A stretch of 64,000 nt of DNA from Enterococcus haemoperoxidus ATCC BAA-382. Lineage in GTDB: Bacteria > Bacillota > Bacilli > Lactobacillales > Enterococcaceae. The stretch lies in the NCBI RefSeq assembly GCF_000407165.1, contig NZ_KE136480.1, forward strand, positions 434,001-498,000, in the 5' to 3' direction. Both the position numbers and the translations under genes were made by a program. Within the stretch, counting starts at the first letter, position 1; each line of letters starts with the position of its first letter. Below, piece after piece: positions 53,831-61,990 of this stretch. The notes under the pieces are model-generated. The model saw only the letters and a program-made list of their open reading frames with translations. It did not search any database and had not been told where the DNA came from.

Positions 53831-54460
53831 TTAATACCTTCCTTCTATAAATTGGGGATTGTACTTACTTTTTAATTCTTTGTTTATCGTATACTTATAA
53901 TTAATCTCTTTGGATTTGTACGCAACTTCATTTGGTGAATAGTACGCATTATCATAATAGACTGCAAAGAGGAATGCCAACATTTGATAATGCTTATTTA
54001 ATGTATTTATTGTATAGGTGCTCTTGTTATCGTAGGATACATTGTCTTTTTCAATCAGACCTACTTGAATATCGTTAGCATCATACATTGGTATTTTTAA
54101 ACCTTTTTTACCTAGTCCTACCGCGTAGAAATAATACGTTTCATCGTTGTAATTTAATTCAAAAAAAGTATAGCCAAATAACCATTTTGTTCTTCTTTCA
54201 CACAAAGAACCCACCCAAACATTGTTTTCGTTAAATAGTTGAAATGGTAGTAGTCTCACATTTTTAGTATAATCGAAACGGCTTAATGCATCTTTAATAA
54301 TGGAAAATTGTAATTTAAAATTTTTATTTGCTATTGAGACATTAATCTGTCTTCTTAGATTTATTGGTATTTTAGTCGTTCCTATGATTTTATTTGCTTC
54401 TCTTAGTTCATATATTTTTCCAAAGTTGGCTTTTGTTTGAATAAGTCTATTCGTTATCAT
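53831..54460 (-). CDS. Hypothetical protein, 209 aa
   Basis: No signal peptide or clear membrane span; beta-rich with many Tyr and Phe. The pattern (YELREANKIIGTTKIPINL, WLFGYTFFELNYNDETYYFYAVGLG, IPMYDANDIQVGLIEKDN) resembles the tubby C-terminal/LURP-like beta-barrel fold, but I cannot confirm it. GGAGAAG precedes the ATG. In the same run of genes as the lipoprotein that follows. Confidence 0.72.
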   Translation of the reverse strand: MITNRLIQTKANFGKIYELREANKIIGTTKIPINLRRQINVSIANKNFKLQFSIIKDALSRFDYTKNVRLLPFQLFNENNVWVGSLCERRTKWLFGYTFFELNYNDETYYFYAVGLGKKGLKIPMYDANDIQVGLIEKDNVSYDNKSTYTINTLNKHYQMLAFLFAVYYDNAYYSPNEVAYKSKEINYKYTINKELKSKYNPQFIEGRY

Positions 54461-54517
54461 TGGGCTTCTCCTTTTGGCGTCTTCCTAGAGATACATTTCA
54501 AAATCAATGGATAAGTA

Positions 54518-55114
54518 TCAGCTCTCATCATACTTACCTGCTTTTATTTGCTTTTTTAAAATTCTAAATGCTTTCTGTTGTGCAAATGGATGGGCTGAAA
54601 AATGTATACCACTTACAGAGAAACAAAGTAAAAATACACCTATAGTAGCTTTCAAAGAAATATTTTCAATGGTAGGTAAAATTGCTAAAAATATACTATA
54701 ACCAAATATAAATATTAATTCTGTTATCGCTAAAATTCTTAGATTTGATAGATTGCTCAAGATTTTTTGGACATCTTTTTTTGTGAATTTCTTTTCAATA
54801 TACTGACCTTTAGATCTATCTATCAAATAAACTGTTAACAGCTTACCCATAAGAAAACCTACACCAGAAATACAAAGTATATTTATATAGTTTGGAACTA
54901 AAGAAACAAGATTAAATTGTTTTGCAATCAATGGAATCAAAAACATTCCAATAAAGGCAGATATTCCCCATGTCTGAGATTTAGAATAACTACTTCCAGT
55001 TTTTTCAGTGAATGGACCAATAAATTCTTGAATAAATAATTCACGAGTGGACAAATCAAAATATATAGATTCATCCATACCTATCTTCAATAATGGTACG
55101 CATTTACTTTTCAA
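54518..55114 (-). CDS. Membrane protein, 198 aa, unknown
   Basis: TTG start at 55114, 9 bases after AAGGAG. About 45 soluble N-terminal residues, then four hydrophobic segments (about 50-70, 72-95, 127-148, 155-172) and a basic tail. No family recognised. It belongs to the accessory tail of the type VII locus. Confidence 0.72.
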   Translation of the reverse strand: MKSKCVPLLKIGMDESIYFDLSTRELFIQEFIGPFTEKTGSSYSKSQTWGISAFIGMFLIPLIAKQFNLVSLVPNYINILCISGVGFLMGKLLTVYLIDRSKGQYIEKKFTKKDVQKILSNLSNLRILAITELIFIFGYSIFLAILPTIENISLKATIGVFLLCFSVSGIHFSAHPFAQQKAFRILKKQIKAGKYDES

Positions 55115-55283
55115 TTAAGTACTCTCCTTATTCTTGATAATAACTACCTTCAACTTTTTTGGATATGTAATTGATTACCAACGATGCCAATGATTCCACT
55201 CACGTATTTGTTCCATCATATATCAAATTATTGTTTGATATCATTAACTAAAGTAGTTGTGATCCTTACTTATATCGAATTGA

Positions 55284-55472
55284 TTATTTTTCTTTTTTCT
55301 TTTTAAAAGCTAGATAGTAAAATAGGGCTGGAAATACTATTAAGCTTACAAGACTTCCTGCACCATAAGAATCAGATAGATCCATTCCTTTTAGCAATTG
55401 ATTGATTGCTGCCAATGTTAATAATACTGCTACTACTAATGCCCATTTTCGTTGTACCTTTTTTTCATTCAT
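55284..55472 (-). CDS. Small membrane protein, 62 aa
   Basis: Two hydrophobic helices (about 10-28 and 40-56) with basic ends (MNEKKVQRKW, KKKKEK). AAAGGAGAG upstream. Its ATG overlaps the stop of the 50-residue gene, so the two are coupled. Unknown function; small two-helix proteins next to toxins are often immunity proteins. Confidence 0.7.
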   Translation of the reverse strand: MNEKKVQRKWALVVAVLLTLAAINQLLKGMDLSDSYGAGSLVSLIVFPALFYYLAFKKKKEK

Positions 55473-55621
55473 TTTTTAGTCTCTCCTTTTTTTTGGATTA
55501 ATAATTCTTTGAACTGTTTACCCATTTTGGCAACCTGATCAAATATATCCTCATCAGAATCAATTATTGCATTGAACCCAATAACATTATTTAAGCTAAG
55601 TTGTTTTGTCTTTAGCTTCAT
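55469..55621 (-). CDS. Small soluble protein, 50 aa
   Basis: ATG at 55621 overlaps the TGA of the 302-codon membrane gene, and its own TGA overlaps the next ATG (55472), so it is wedged in a translationally coupled series. Charged, mostly helical (SDEDIFDQVAKMGKQFKELL), without signal or membrane span. No family recognised. Confidence 0.62.
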   Translation of the reverse strand: MKLKTKQLSLNNVIGFNAIIDSDEDIFDQVAKMGKQFKELLIQKKGETKK

Positions 55622-56520
55622 TTTTCATTCCTCCGTTTTTTATTCTTTACTTTTTTTATCATCCACTGTATAAAAATTACCGCAAATCCAACTAAAATTA
55701 TACTTACAATAACTCCGAATATATTTTTTGTTGTTCTAGATAGAATATATTTCTCATCTATTTGCACCATAAATATTATTATAAAAAAACTTATTAAAAC
55801 ATATGTTGATTTTTTTTTAAGTATTGAAAGCAATCTTTTTTTGAAGGAAAAGGATTTCCGTTCTCTATTTTCTTCCCAGTAATCTTTATCCACAATTTTC
55901 AAATAAATTAGGTAGCTAATCTCTACAAGCAGTCTTGGAAAGACTAGTACAAAAATCAAGCCAAGTATGAGCCCTAAAACAAATAAAGAATTCGTAAAGA
56001 TTATTCCAACCACGCTAACTATTCCAAAAATAATCCAAATTGAACTAGAGCTAAATACTTTTGAAAAAGCAACATAATTAGCAACAGCTCTTTGTTCAGA
56101 AAAACCTCTACTTATTTCCTTTTTGATCCAAAAAATAGTATAGCAAGTAGTTAATAGGACAACTACTCCAATTATAATCAAATACATAGTTGAATAGGTT
56201 GCGTTAAAATCAGCAATATTTGATTTATAGCCAGTCGATTTTCCGTTACTAATCATAAACGAGAGTGATACCAAAATAACTAATTCAGCTAATAAAGTGA
56301 AAAATAGTAATATAGAAGTCAATATCTGATGCTTGTATATACTTTTTTGAGGAACTAGAAAAAGTGATAAGTTCAGTAAAATAGCATAAACTACATAAAA
56401 TTTCAACGTTCCATATAATAGCGTACTTATTATGTTGTGATACCAGGAATGAATTTCCACTCCTGATATTAATCCTATAATTGATAGAACAAATAAACAT
56501 ATTGATTGGATACGCAACAT
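55618..56520 (-). CDS. Multi-span membrane protein (paralogue 2)
   Basis: About 300 residues; ATG at 56520 has AGAGG 10 bases upstream (a GTG two codons earlier is too close). Seven or so hydrophobic segments. Clearly related to the gene before it: shared pattern SSIWIIFGIVSVVG, LILGLIFVLVFPRLLVEISYL, DKDYWEEN and a C-terminal pair of spans ending WMIKKVKNKK. Function unknown; duplicated membrane genes behind an LXG toxin suggest immunity. Confidence 0.78.
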   Translation of the reverse strand: MLRIQSICLFVLSIIGLISGVEIHSWYHNIISTLLYGTLKFYVVYAILLNLSLFLVPQKSIYKHQILTSILLFFTLLAELVILVSLSFMISNGKSTGYKSNIADFNATYSTMYLIIIGVVVLLTTCYTIFWIKKEISRGFSEQRAVANYVAFSKVFSSSSIWIIFGIVSVVGIIFTNSLFVLGLILGLIFVLVFPRLLVEISYLIYLKIVDKDYWEENRERKSFSFKKRLLSILKKKSTYVLISFFIIIFMVQIDEKYILSRTTKNIFGVIVSIILVGFAVIFIQWMIKKVKNKKRRNEK

Positions 56521-56587
56521 TCCCACTGAACCTCTGGTATTCGCTAAAGAAATAAAGTACTTTTTATTTAATGATTCTGGACTGTTT

Positions 56588-57556
56588 TTATTTTCTATCG
56601 TACTTATCCCTCACTTTTTTTATAATCCACATTATGAAAGCTACCACAAAAAAGAGTAGGATCGCCATGAGAACATATGAAAATGTAATCTGAAGGCCTT
56701 TAGGCACCTTGTATCTGTCTTCTATCTCCACCATAGCAATAATCAGTAAAACACCTAAAATCACATATGTGGATGTCTTTTTTAAACGTTTTTTTAGAAC
56801 TTCTTTCCATGGTTTTTCTGGCTCATCAATATAATTGACCCAATATTCTTTGTCTGTATTTAGTAGAAATGCAGAGTAGGCAAGCTCTATTGTTAATCTA
56901 GAAAAAGCAGCGCCTAAAAACATACCAAAGACCAAGCCAAAGACCCTCGCTAAATTCCCTGTTAAAAAGGCTCCTATCATTGAAAAACCAAAGATTATCC
57001 ATAGTGATTTTGACTCGTAAACCTTAGCTCGTGCAAAATAGTTAGCAGTTGTACGGGTCTCTGAAAACCCAATTTTTAATTGTTTTTTTAACCAATAAAA
57101 ATTATAAAAAAGAGAACCTAGATATGTTAATCCGAATAGTAACAGAACAATAATTGAAAACTCAGACTCATACCAAATTTCGTTTGGTTTATCCCATTGC
57201 GTTATCATATAAAACATAAACATTAAAATTGACGTAAGTAAAACTGAAAAAAATATTAACCAAATGCTCGCAAAACCTTGATGTCGGAACAAAAATTTTC
57301 TGGTAAACCTGAGTCTAACAGTTAAAAATGTTAACAACATAAAGATTGCTATAAATATAATAAAGATATTAACCTTACTTTGTAGCGGATTTATTCCATA
57401 ACCTAAAATAGCAACATTCCATGTTATAGGTAAACAAAGAAAAGTAATGACTAAGCCCGCCCAGGATATGTATAGCGAACTAATACTTCCTCTAGTAACT
57501 ACAAATGATTTAAAATATTCTTTGTTCATCTCTTCTGGCGATTTATTTTTCTCCAC
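56588..57556 (-). CDS. Multi-span membrane protein (paralogue 1)
   Basis: 322 residues from GTG at 57556, 8 bases after GGAGG; an ATG at 57580 lies only 5 bases from the -10 box and would be untranscribed. Hydrophobic segments at about 25-55, 65-85, 95-120, 130-150, 185-225 and 270-320, with SLWIIFGFSMIG, FSRLTIELAYS, DKEYWVNY and WIIKKVRDK shared with the next gene. No named family recognised. Confidence 0.78.
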   Translation of the reverse strand: MEKNKSPEEMNKEYFKSFVVTRGSISSLYISWAGLVITFLCLPITWNVAILGYGINPLQSKVNIFIIFIAIFMLLTFLTVRLRFTRKFLFRHQGFASIWLIFFSVLLTSILMFMFYMITQWDKPNEIWYESEFSIIVLLLFGLTYLGSLFYNFYWLKKQLKIGFSETRTTANYFARAKVYESKSLWIIFGFSMIGAFLTGNLARVFGLVFGMFLGAAFSRLTIELAYSAFLLNTDKEYWVNYIDEPEKPWKEVLKKRLKKTSTYVILGVLLIIAMVEIEDRYKVPKGLQITFSYVLMAILLFFVVAFIMWIIKKVRDKYDRK

Positions 57557-57584
57557 TAAATTAACCTCCGAATCCACCATTTGT

Positions 57585-57590
57585 AGTATA
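57585..57590 (-). promoter_or_regulatory. -10 box before the membrane paralogue pair
   Basis: TATACT on the minus strand after a terminator and ahead of GGAGG/GTG; suggests the accessory tail has its own promoter. The -35 is poor. Confidence 0.4.
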
Positions 57591-57603
57591 AAATAATGAA
57601 AAT

Positions 57604-57708
57604 TTATACAGTTTTAACTTCCGCTCCTGTTAATAAAAAACTATATACATCAATACTAATTCCAACATCAGAATTTTCATCATAGAAATCTTTGAATTCA
57701 AAATACAT
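57604..57708 (-). pseudogene. Possible 3' gene remnant
   Basis: A 34-codon open stretch beginning MYFEFKDFYDENSDVGI and ending LTGAEVKTV, with protein-like composition but no ribosome binding site; the frame stays open about 18 codons further upstream into the terminator hairpin. It may be the leftover end of a lost immunity or LXG-associated gene, or chance. Confidence 0.3.
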
Positions 57709-57744
57709 ACAGGGCAAACAGTCCTTTAATATTTTAACAAAAAT

Positions 57745-57793
57745 TAGACTACCTATATCTTGTTAATTCTAAGAAATAAGTAGTCTAACTAAC
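57745..57793 (-). terminator. Terminator after the LXG toxin operon
   Basis: TTAGACTAC / GTAGTCTAA stem followed by TTTTTG on the minus strand; lies downstream of the DUF5085-like genes. Confidence 0.75.
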
Positions 57794-57898
57794 AGTATTT
57801 TTATTTGATTTCTACTTTTTCATACCTGTACTAATTTAAATAGGCGTTCTTTGATTACATTATCTAACCTATCTCTACAAATTTATGGACTACACATT

Positions 57899-58378
57899 CT
57901 ATTCAGATATTTTTATTAAAATATCTGTAAATGTTTTACCGTCTATTTGATTTACAAAGTAAAATGGTGGACTTGCCAATTCAGCATCCATATCTACAAT
58001 TTGCTCAACTAGCATTCTTATGCCTTCTGAAAATTGATCTTCACTGTCCCCTTCCACTCTTACACCTAGCATATTGATAATTTCATAGTAGGACTGGTAT
58101 CGATACTCTTCGGGCAACTCGTACGATTTTTCTTCTTCTACAGGGATAAACACTTGCAAAAGCATATCTATAGGATCTTCTAAATCAGAATTAATAGCGT
58201 AGAAAAAATTACTCGTTGGCGTGTAACCACTCTGTACAACAGTCGTTATAAAGTCTTCAAATACCTTAGCAAAATCTTTTAAATCTACTTGATAATATCG
58301 GCTTACTACATTTTCAAAATGAATAGTTTGATTAAATCCCACTCTGATTTCTTTTTTTTCTTTTCTTTTGTTAAACAT
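57899..58378 (-). CDS. DUF5085-like type VII accessory protein
   Basis: 159 residues, soluble, acidic C-terminal half. The layout (NQTIHFENVVSRYYQVDLKDF, NSDLEDPIDMLLQVFIPVEEE) resembles the small DUF5085-type proteins found beside type VII effectors in Firmicutes; the assignment is tentative. It overlaps the preceding gene by 8 bases and is related to it in plan (about 150 residues, a PxEE motif in the middle). Confidence 0.7.
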   Translation of the reverse strand: MFNKRKEKKEIRVGFNQTIHFENVVSRYYQVDLKDFAKVFEDFITTVVQSGYTPTSNFFYAINSDLEDPIDMLLQVFIPVEEEKSYELPEEYRYQSYYEIINMLGVRVEGDSEDQFSEGIRMLVEQIVDMDAELASPPFYFVNQIDGKTFTDILIKISE

Positions 58379-58808
58379 ACGGAATCACCAAATCTACCCA
58401 GTATTCTTCATAAATCTTAGAGAACAATAGTATGAGACGGTCTTCATATGGAATAGAGTTTTCTTGTAAATAGCTTTTCATCTCTTCCAATTTAGTTTCG
58501 ATGCCTTCATCAAAAGGAACACGACTTCTTAATACCTTTTTAATGTCTAACTCGGGTATCCATTTCCAATTTACGCCATCGTTTCCTTCACCTGAAACTT
58601 CTTCGTTTATTGGTAGATACACTTTAAATGTTTGTTCCTCATTCTCTATTTCGGTTGGTTTGAATTCTACCATCGTAGGTCCATTTTGAAACCGACCCTC
58701 ACCATAATTATTTAATTCGACCGTGCTCACAATTTCAATAATATCTTGAATGTTTCCGACCATCTCTCTTGAAGCTAAATTCATCATCGTAAATCGTTGC
58801 TCATTCAT
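58371..58808 (-). CDS. DUF5085-like type VII accessory protein
   Basis: 145 residues, soluble. It begins MNEQRFTMMNLASREMVGN, with a central KVYLPINEEVSGEGN and a C-terminal YEEYWVDLVIPYV. Likely the same family as its downstream neighbour. The ATG overlaps the membrane gene's stop by 4 bases and is preceded by AAGGAG. Possible role: chaperone or adaptor for the LXG toxin, by context only. Confidence 0.72.
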   Translation of the reverse strand: MNEQRFTMMNLASREMVGNIQDIIEIVSTVELNNYGEGRFQNGPTMVEFKPTEIENEEQTFKVYLPINEEVSGEGNDGVNWKWIPELDIKKVLRSRVPFDEGIETKLEEMKSYLQENSIPYEDRLILLFSKIYEEYWVDLVIPYV

Positions 58809-59452
58809 TTTTTTTCTCCTTCTTTTTTCTTATTCACTATGTCTAATGAGTTTCCATATCTGTTCATATTTTTCTGTTCAAAATATGCACCTATTCTTGG
58901 GTATTGTTTCAATGTTCCAGATAAAAATAGCATTCCTATACCAATTAATCCTACTGAAAAATTTCCATATTTTTCTATCATAAATATAGAGAATATCATT
59001 ACCAAGACAAAGGGAACTCCTACCATGATACCTATTACTTTATCTGACAACCTCTTACGACCATATCTATAAACTAGATGAACATATACCATAAAAAGAA
59101 GGGTTACCAAGATTGTTAGCATATAATAATATAGTAACTCTCCTATCGTTTGTTCAGCATACCCAATAAATGGAACTAAAAGAATTCCAAAATTGGCTAG
59201 TATCATTGTTATAAATAATAACCATAACCCAATCACTTCATTTTTTTTCTTTTTGAAAAAAATTTTTCCAATTAAAGCCATTAGCATTAGAGTCAAAAAA
59301 AATATTGCAAAGAATATAAGTCTTTTCTTTTGAATAGCTAACACTGGAAATATTTGTAGAAATAAACCTACTAAAAAAAATGTTCCGTAAGTTTTTATCA
59401 TTGTATCAAAATTTTTCAATTGGAATGGTGCTACTTTATTTATTTGAACCAC
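58805..59452 (-). CDS. Six-span membrane protein, candidate immunity to the LXG toxin
   Basis: 215 residues with six hydrophobic segments (about 25-45, 49-70, 76-100, 106-130, 143-163, 170-187) and a charged tail. GTG start at 59452 lies inside the last codons of the LXG gene (13-base overlap), with GGAG 7 bases upstream. No family recognised. Immediate coupling to a toxin with a membrane-inserting type of C-terminus makes an immunity role the simplest reading. Confidence 0.78.
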   Translation of the reverse strand: MVQINKVAPFQLKNFDTMIKTYGTFFLVGLFLQIFPVLAIQKKRLIFFAIFFLTLMLMALIGKIFFKKKKNEVIGLWLLFITMILANFGILLVPFIGYAEQTIGELLYYYMLTILVTLLFMVYVHLVYRYGRKRLSDKVIGIMVGVPFVLVMIFSIFMIEKYGNFSVGLIGIGMLFLSGTLKQYPRIGAYFEQKNMNRYGNSLDIVNKKKEGEKK

Positions 59453-60957
59453 CCTCCTACTCCTTTAATTATTCCATTCACACCTTTTTTTAATCCTTTA
59501 GTTATACCAAGTTTTTTATCAATGAATTCCACACCCTTAACCGCAACGTAGCTTACAGCTACTGCACCTGCAGCTACAGCCAAAACAGGTGCAGATGCGC
59601 CTAATGCGGCAGTGGCAGCCGCAGCACCAGCGGTCGCTGCAACTGTAGCCGCAGTTGTTGTCACAGCTACTTTAGCAACATCAACAACAACACCACCTAC
59701 TTGACTTGCAATAACTTGACCTCCTTTTAGACCATCCTCTTTTGCTAAATCATAACTATCTTTAATTCCTGTACCAACATCGATAACACCTGAAACAATA
59801 TTCAAGCCAGGAATAACTCTTCCAAATCCTTTAGCTGTTTTCAAGTTTTTTGCATCTTTTACTATCGTGTTTAAACCAAATGATATTGGTTTTTTTACTG
59901 CAGATAATACATCAGATTTAATTGCGCCCCATGTAGCTTTAGCTATATCACCAAAGCGTCCTGATGTTCCTTTTGTTAACATTCCAGCATCACGAATTTT
60001 CGCTTCTTCTAGTATTTTCAAACCATCTTTCGTTAACTTCCCACCAGAAGATATCCGATTAAAATTTTTATGCTGTTTAACAAATTTACTAAATCCTGTA
60101 AATTCATCCAATCGCTTCGACATACCAGTGACAGTCGTTACAATCAAGGTTCCATCTGATAATCGACTTACACGCGCACCGTACCAAACACTTTTAAACG
60201 ACTTATCTCCTGTTTTGATAAATTCTTTGTATAGTTTGTTCCACTCTTTTACTTCATCGTATTGTTTATCAAGTTCACTTTTCGCTTTTTCAGATTGTAT
60301 TTTAGTAAACCAACTTTTATCCGTTCCTTTTGGCAATGAATAAGAACCGTCACTATTAACAACTGTTCCACTCAATACAAGCACACCTTGCATCGCAATA
60401 CTTAACTCATTTAAGCTATTACTAAAAAGTCCATTCGTCTGACTCGAAAAATCATGTAACTTCTTAATTTTTTTCTGCACCTTGTCGATATCATCTTGCA
60501 TGCTATTTGCCATGCGGTTCAATCGATTTTGCGCATGCTTTAACATATCTTTCAATCCTGGCACTGGATTCCCTGCCGCTAGATTTCCAGCGGTATTTGC
60601 TGAAGCTGCTAGAGCAGCTTTGGATGCTTTCAAAAGTTGCATCTGCATATTCAACTTATCTTCATCCAGAAAACCTTCACTTGAGATTGCTGCATTCGCT
60701 CCTGTATATTTTACTAAATCATTTTGTATACCGTCCATTGATGTGGTAACACGACTTATCGTTGGAAGGATTAATTCTGAAAATAATCCTTTTCCCGCAT
60801 TATATGCCGCACCTGACAAGGTACGTCCATCCACGGCTGCAGTTAAGCGCTGACTTCCTGATCGTAAGTCACTCACGGTGCTTTTTGCCGTCGATAAATT
60901 GCTCGACATGGCACTCATCAATTTTGAAGAGTCTCCGCTTGAATAGACTAATCCCAT
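59440..60957 (-). CDS. LXG-domain type VII secreted toxin
   Basis: 505 residues. The N-terminal LXG domain (about 1-220) is helical and signal-less, starting LVYSSGDSSKLMSAMSSNL. A middle part follows (220-390). The C-terminal region (about 410-475) is made of Gly, Ala and Val in zipper-like repeats (GGQVIASQVGGVVVDVAKVA, AATAGAAAATAALGAS), followed by a basic Gly-rich end (GLKKGVNGIIKGVGGW). LXG proteins are effectors of the EssC system. No nuclease or NADase motif is seen; the C-terminus resembles glycine-zipper pore formers. It starts inside the last codons of lap2. Confidence 0.88.
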   Translation of the reverse strand: MGLVYSSGDSSKLMSAMSSNLSTAKSTVSDLRSGSQRLTAAVDGRTLSGAAYNAGKGLFSELILPTISRVTTSMDGIQNDLVKYTGANAAISSEGFLDEDKLNMQMQLLKASKAALAASANTAGNLAAGNPVPGLKDMLKHAQNRLNRMANSMQDDIDKVQKKIKKLHDFSSQTNGLFSNSLNELSIAMQGVLVLSGTVVNSDGSYSLPKGTDKSWFTKIQSEKAKSELDKQYDEVKEWNKLYKEFIKTGDKSFKSVWYGARVSRLSDGTLIVTTVTGMSKRLDEFTGFSKFVKQHKNFNRISSGGKLTKDGLKILEEAKIRDAGMLTKGTSGRFGDIAKATWGAIKSDVLSAVKKPISFGLNTIVKDAKNLKTAKGFGRVIPGLNIVSGVIDVGTGIKDSYDLAKEDGLKGGQVIASQVGGVVVDVAKVAVTTTAATVAATAGAAAATAALGASAPVLAVAAGAVAVSYVAVKGVEFIDKKLGITKGLKKGVNGIIKGVGGWFK

Positions 60958-61310
60958 GTTAATTCATTCCTTTCTTTCTGGATTTCTGTGCGTTCTTCGT
61001 TTAGCTCTTCAGCTGATTTTGTATACATTTCTGCTAATTCTTGCTTTTGCTCCTTGAAAAATTGTCCGAAATGCTTCTTTTTTCCATGAAGTTCTTCTTG
61101 CTCCCATCGAGCAGAAGAACTCCCTTCTTTTATTAATTCATCATTTAATTCTTGTAGTTGTCGGAAATTTCGAGTTAGTTCCGTCTCTAATGACTCAAAT
61201 ACTTCTTGAATCTGTCGTTTTTCACTATTCAAATCGTCAATTTGACGTTCTTTCTCAACAATTTTTTGCGTATACTCCGATCTTAACTTCTCATTTTTAT
61301 CTTGTGCCAT
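60948..61310 (-). CDS. Lap2-type targeting partner (coiled coil, DUF3958-like)
   Basis: 120 residues, almost entirely helical and charged; two long helices with a break near GSSSARWEQEE. Size, position just before the LXG gene and heptad pattern fit the Lap2 (DUF3958) proteins that bind LXG domains with Lap1 and guide them to the secretion machine. It overlaps the LXG start by 10 bases. Confidence 0.8.
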   Translation of the reverse strand: MAQDKNEKLRSEYTQKIVEKERQIDDLNSEKRQIQEVFESLETELTRNFRQLQELNDELIKEGSSSARWEQEELHGKKKHFGQFFKEQKQELAEMYTKSAEELNEERTEIQKERNELTWD

Positions 61311-61322
61311 ATGTTTTCCTCC

Positions 61323-61577
61323 CTACTTAAATCTCGTTTGACTATCACGAGAAGCAATAACTGCCGCAAGTTTAGGGAATTTATTGGCTTGTTCATTTAC
61401 ACAACTAACTAATTTCGATAAATCGGATAAAATCTGATTACTTACTTTAGCTCCCTGCTTCATACTAGAAATGTTACTTCTTCCCAAAGAACAGGTCTTT
61501 CCACTTTTAACAGAAACTTTGCTAATTCCAGCAACTGCATTTTGAGCCGCTCCTTCATTTGATGCGATCTTCCCCAT
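61323..61577 (-). CDS. Lap1-type targeting partner (WXG100-like, TIGR04197-like)
   Basis: 84 residues. It begins GKIASNEGAAQNAVAGIS, the pattern of the short WXG100-like proteins (SACOL2603/TIGR04197 group, Lap1) that precede LXG genes. Predicted helical hairpin, Ser-rich in the centre. AAGGAG precedes the ATG. Expected to form a ternary complex with Lap2 and the LXG domain. Confidence 0.82.
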   Translation of the reverse strand: MGKIASNEGAAQNAVAGISKVSVKSGKTCSLGRSNISSMKQGAKVSNQILSDLSKLVSCVNEQANKFPKLAAVIASRDSQTRFK

Positions 61578-61588
61578 ACTCTCTCTCC

Positions 61589-61990
61589 TTACTCTCTAAA
61601 TTTATAAAATGGATCTTCTTGTAATTGTTCTGCTTCATCTAAAATCGGTTCAGGTTCTTGAATCACTTCTGGCTCGGGTGCTTCTGGAACAACTATAGGA
61701 CCGTTAGCCATTTTTACTAACAAATCCTCTAAAAATTCTTGATCATTTTGATCTGAATAACCTTCAAAAATAACCTCAGCAATTTGATCAGCACTGATCG
61801 TGAATACTTCTTGGCTTGGTACATCCCCAAATGGGTGGGGCGCAACTTTATATCTTGAAAAAATTGCGTCCATTTCATTTTTTGCAATGGCTCGAGCAAC
61901 TACTACATAAAGTATTTGGTCATTTTCAGGTTCTTCTAATCGTAAAATACTCCCTAGAGGCAAAAAGGGCGTGCTCATTTCTTCTCTCAT
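61589..61990 (-). CDS. DUF4176-domain type VII accessory protein
   Basis: 133 residues. The N-terminal part FLPLGSILRLEEPENDQILYVVVAR is typical of DUF4176, a small beta-barrel domain common in type VII clusters. The C-terminal 35 residues are Pro/Glu-rich (PEAPEPEVIQEPEPI). The ATG overlaps the essC stop by 4 bases; GGAGGTAGGAGA upstream. Confidence 0.85.
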   Translation of the reverse strand: MREEMSTPFLPLGSILRLEEPENDQILYVVVARAIAKNEMDAIFSRYKVAPHPFGDVPSQEVFTISADQIAEVIFEGYSDQNDQEFLEDLLVKMANGPIVVPEAPEPEVIQEPEPILDEAEQLQEDPFYKFRE

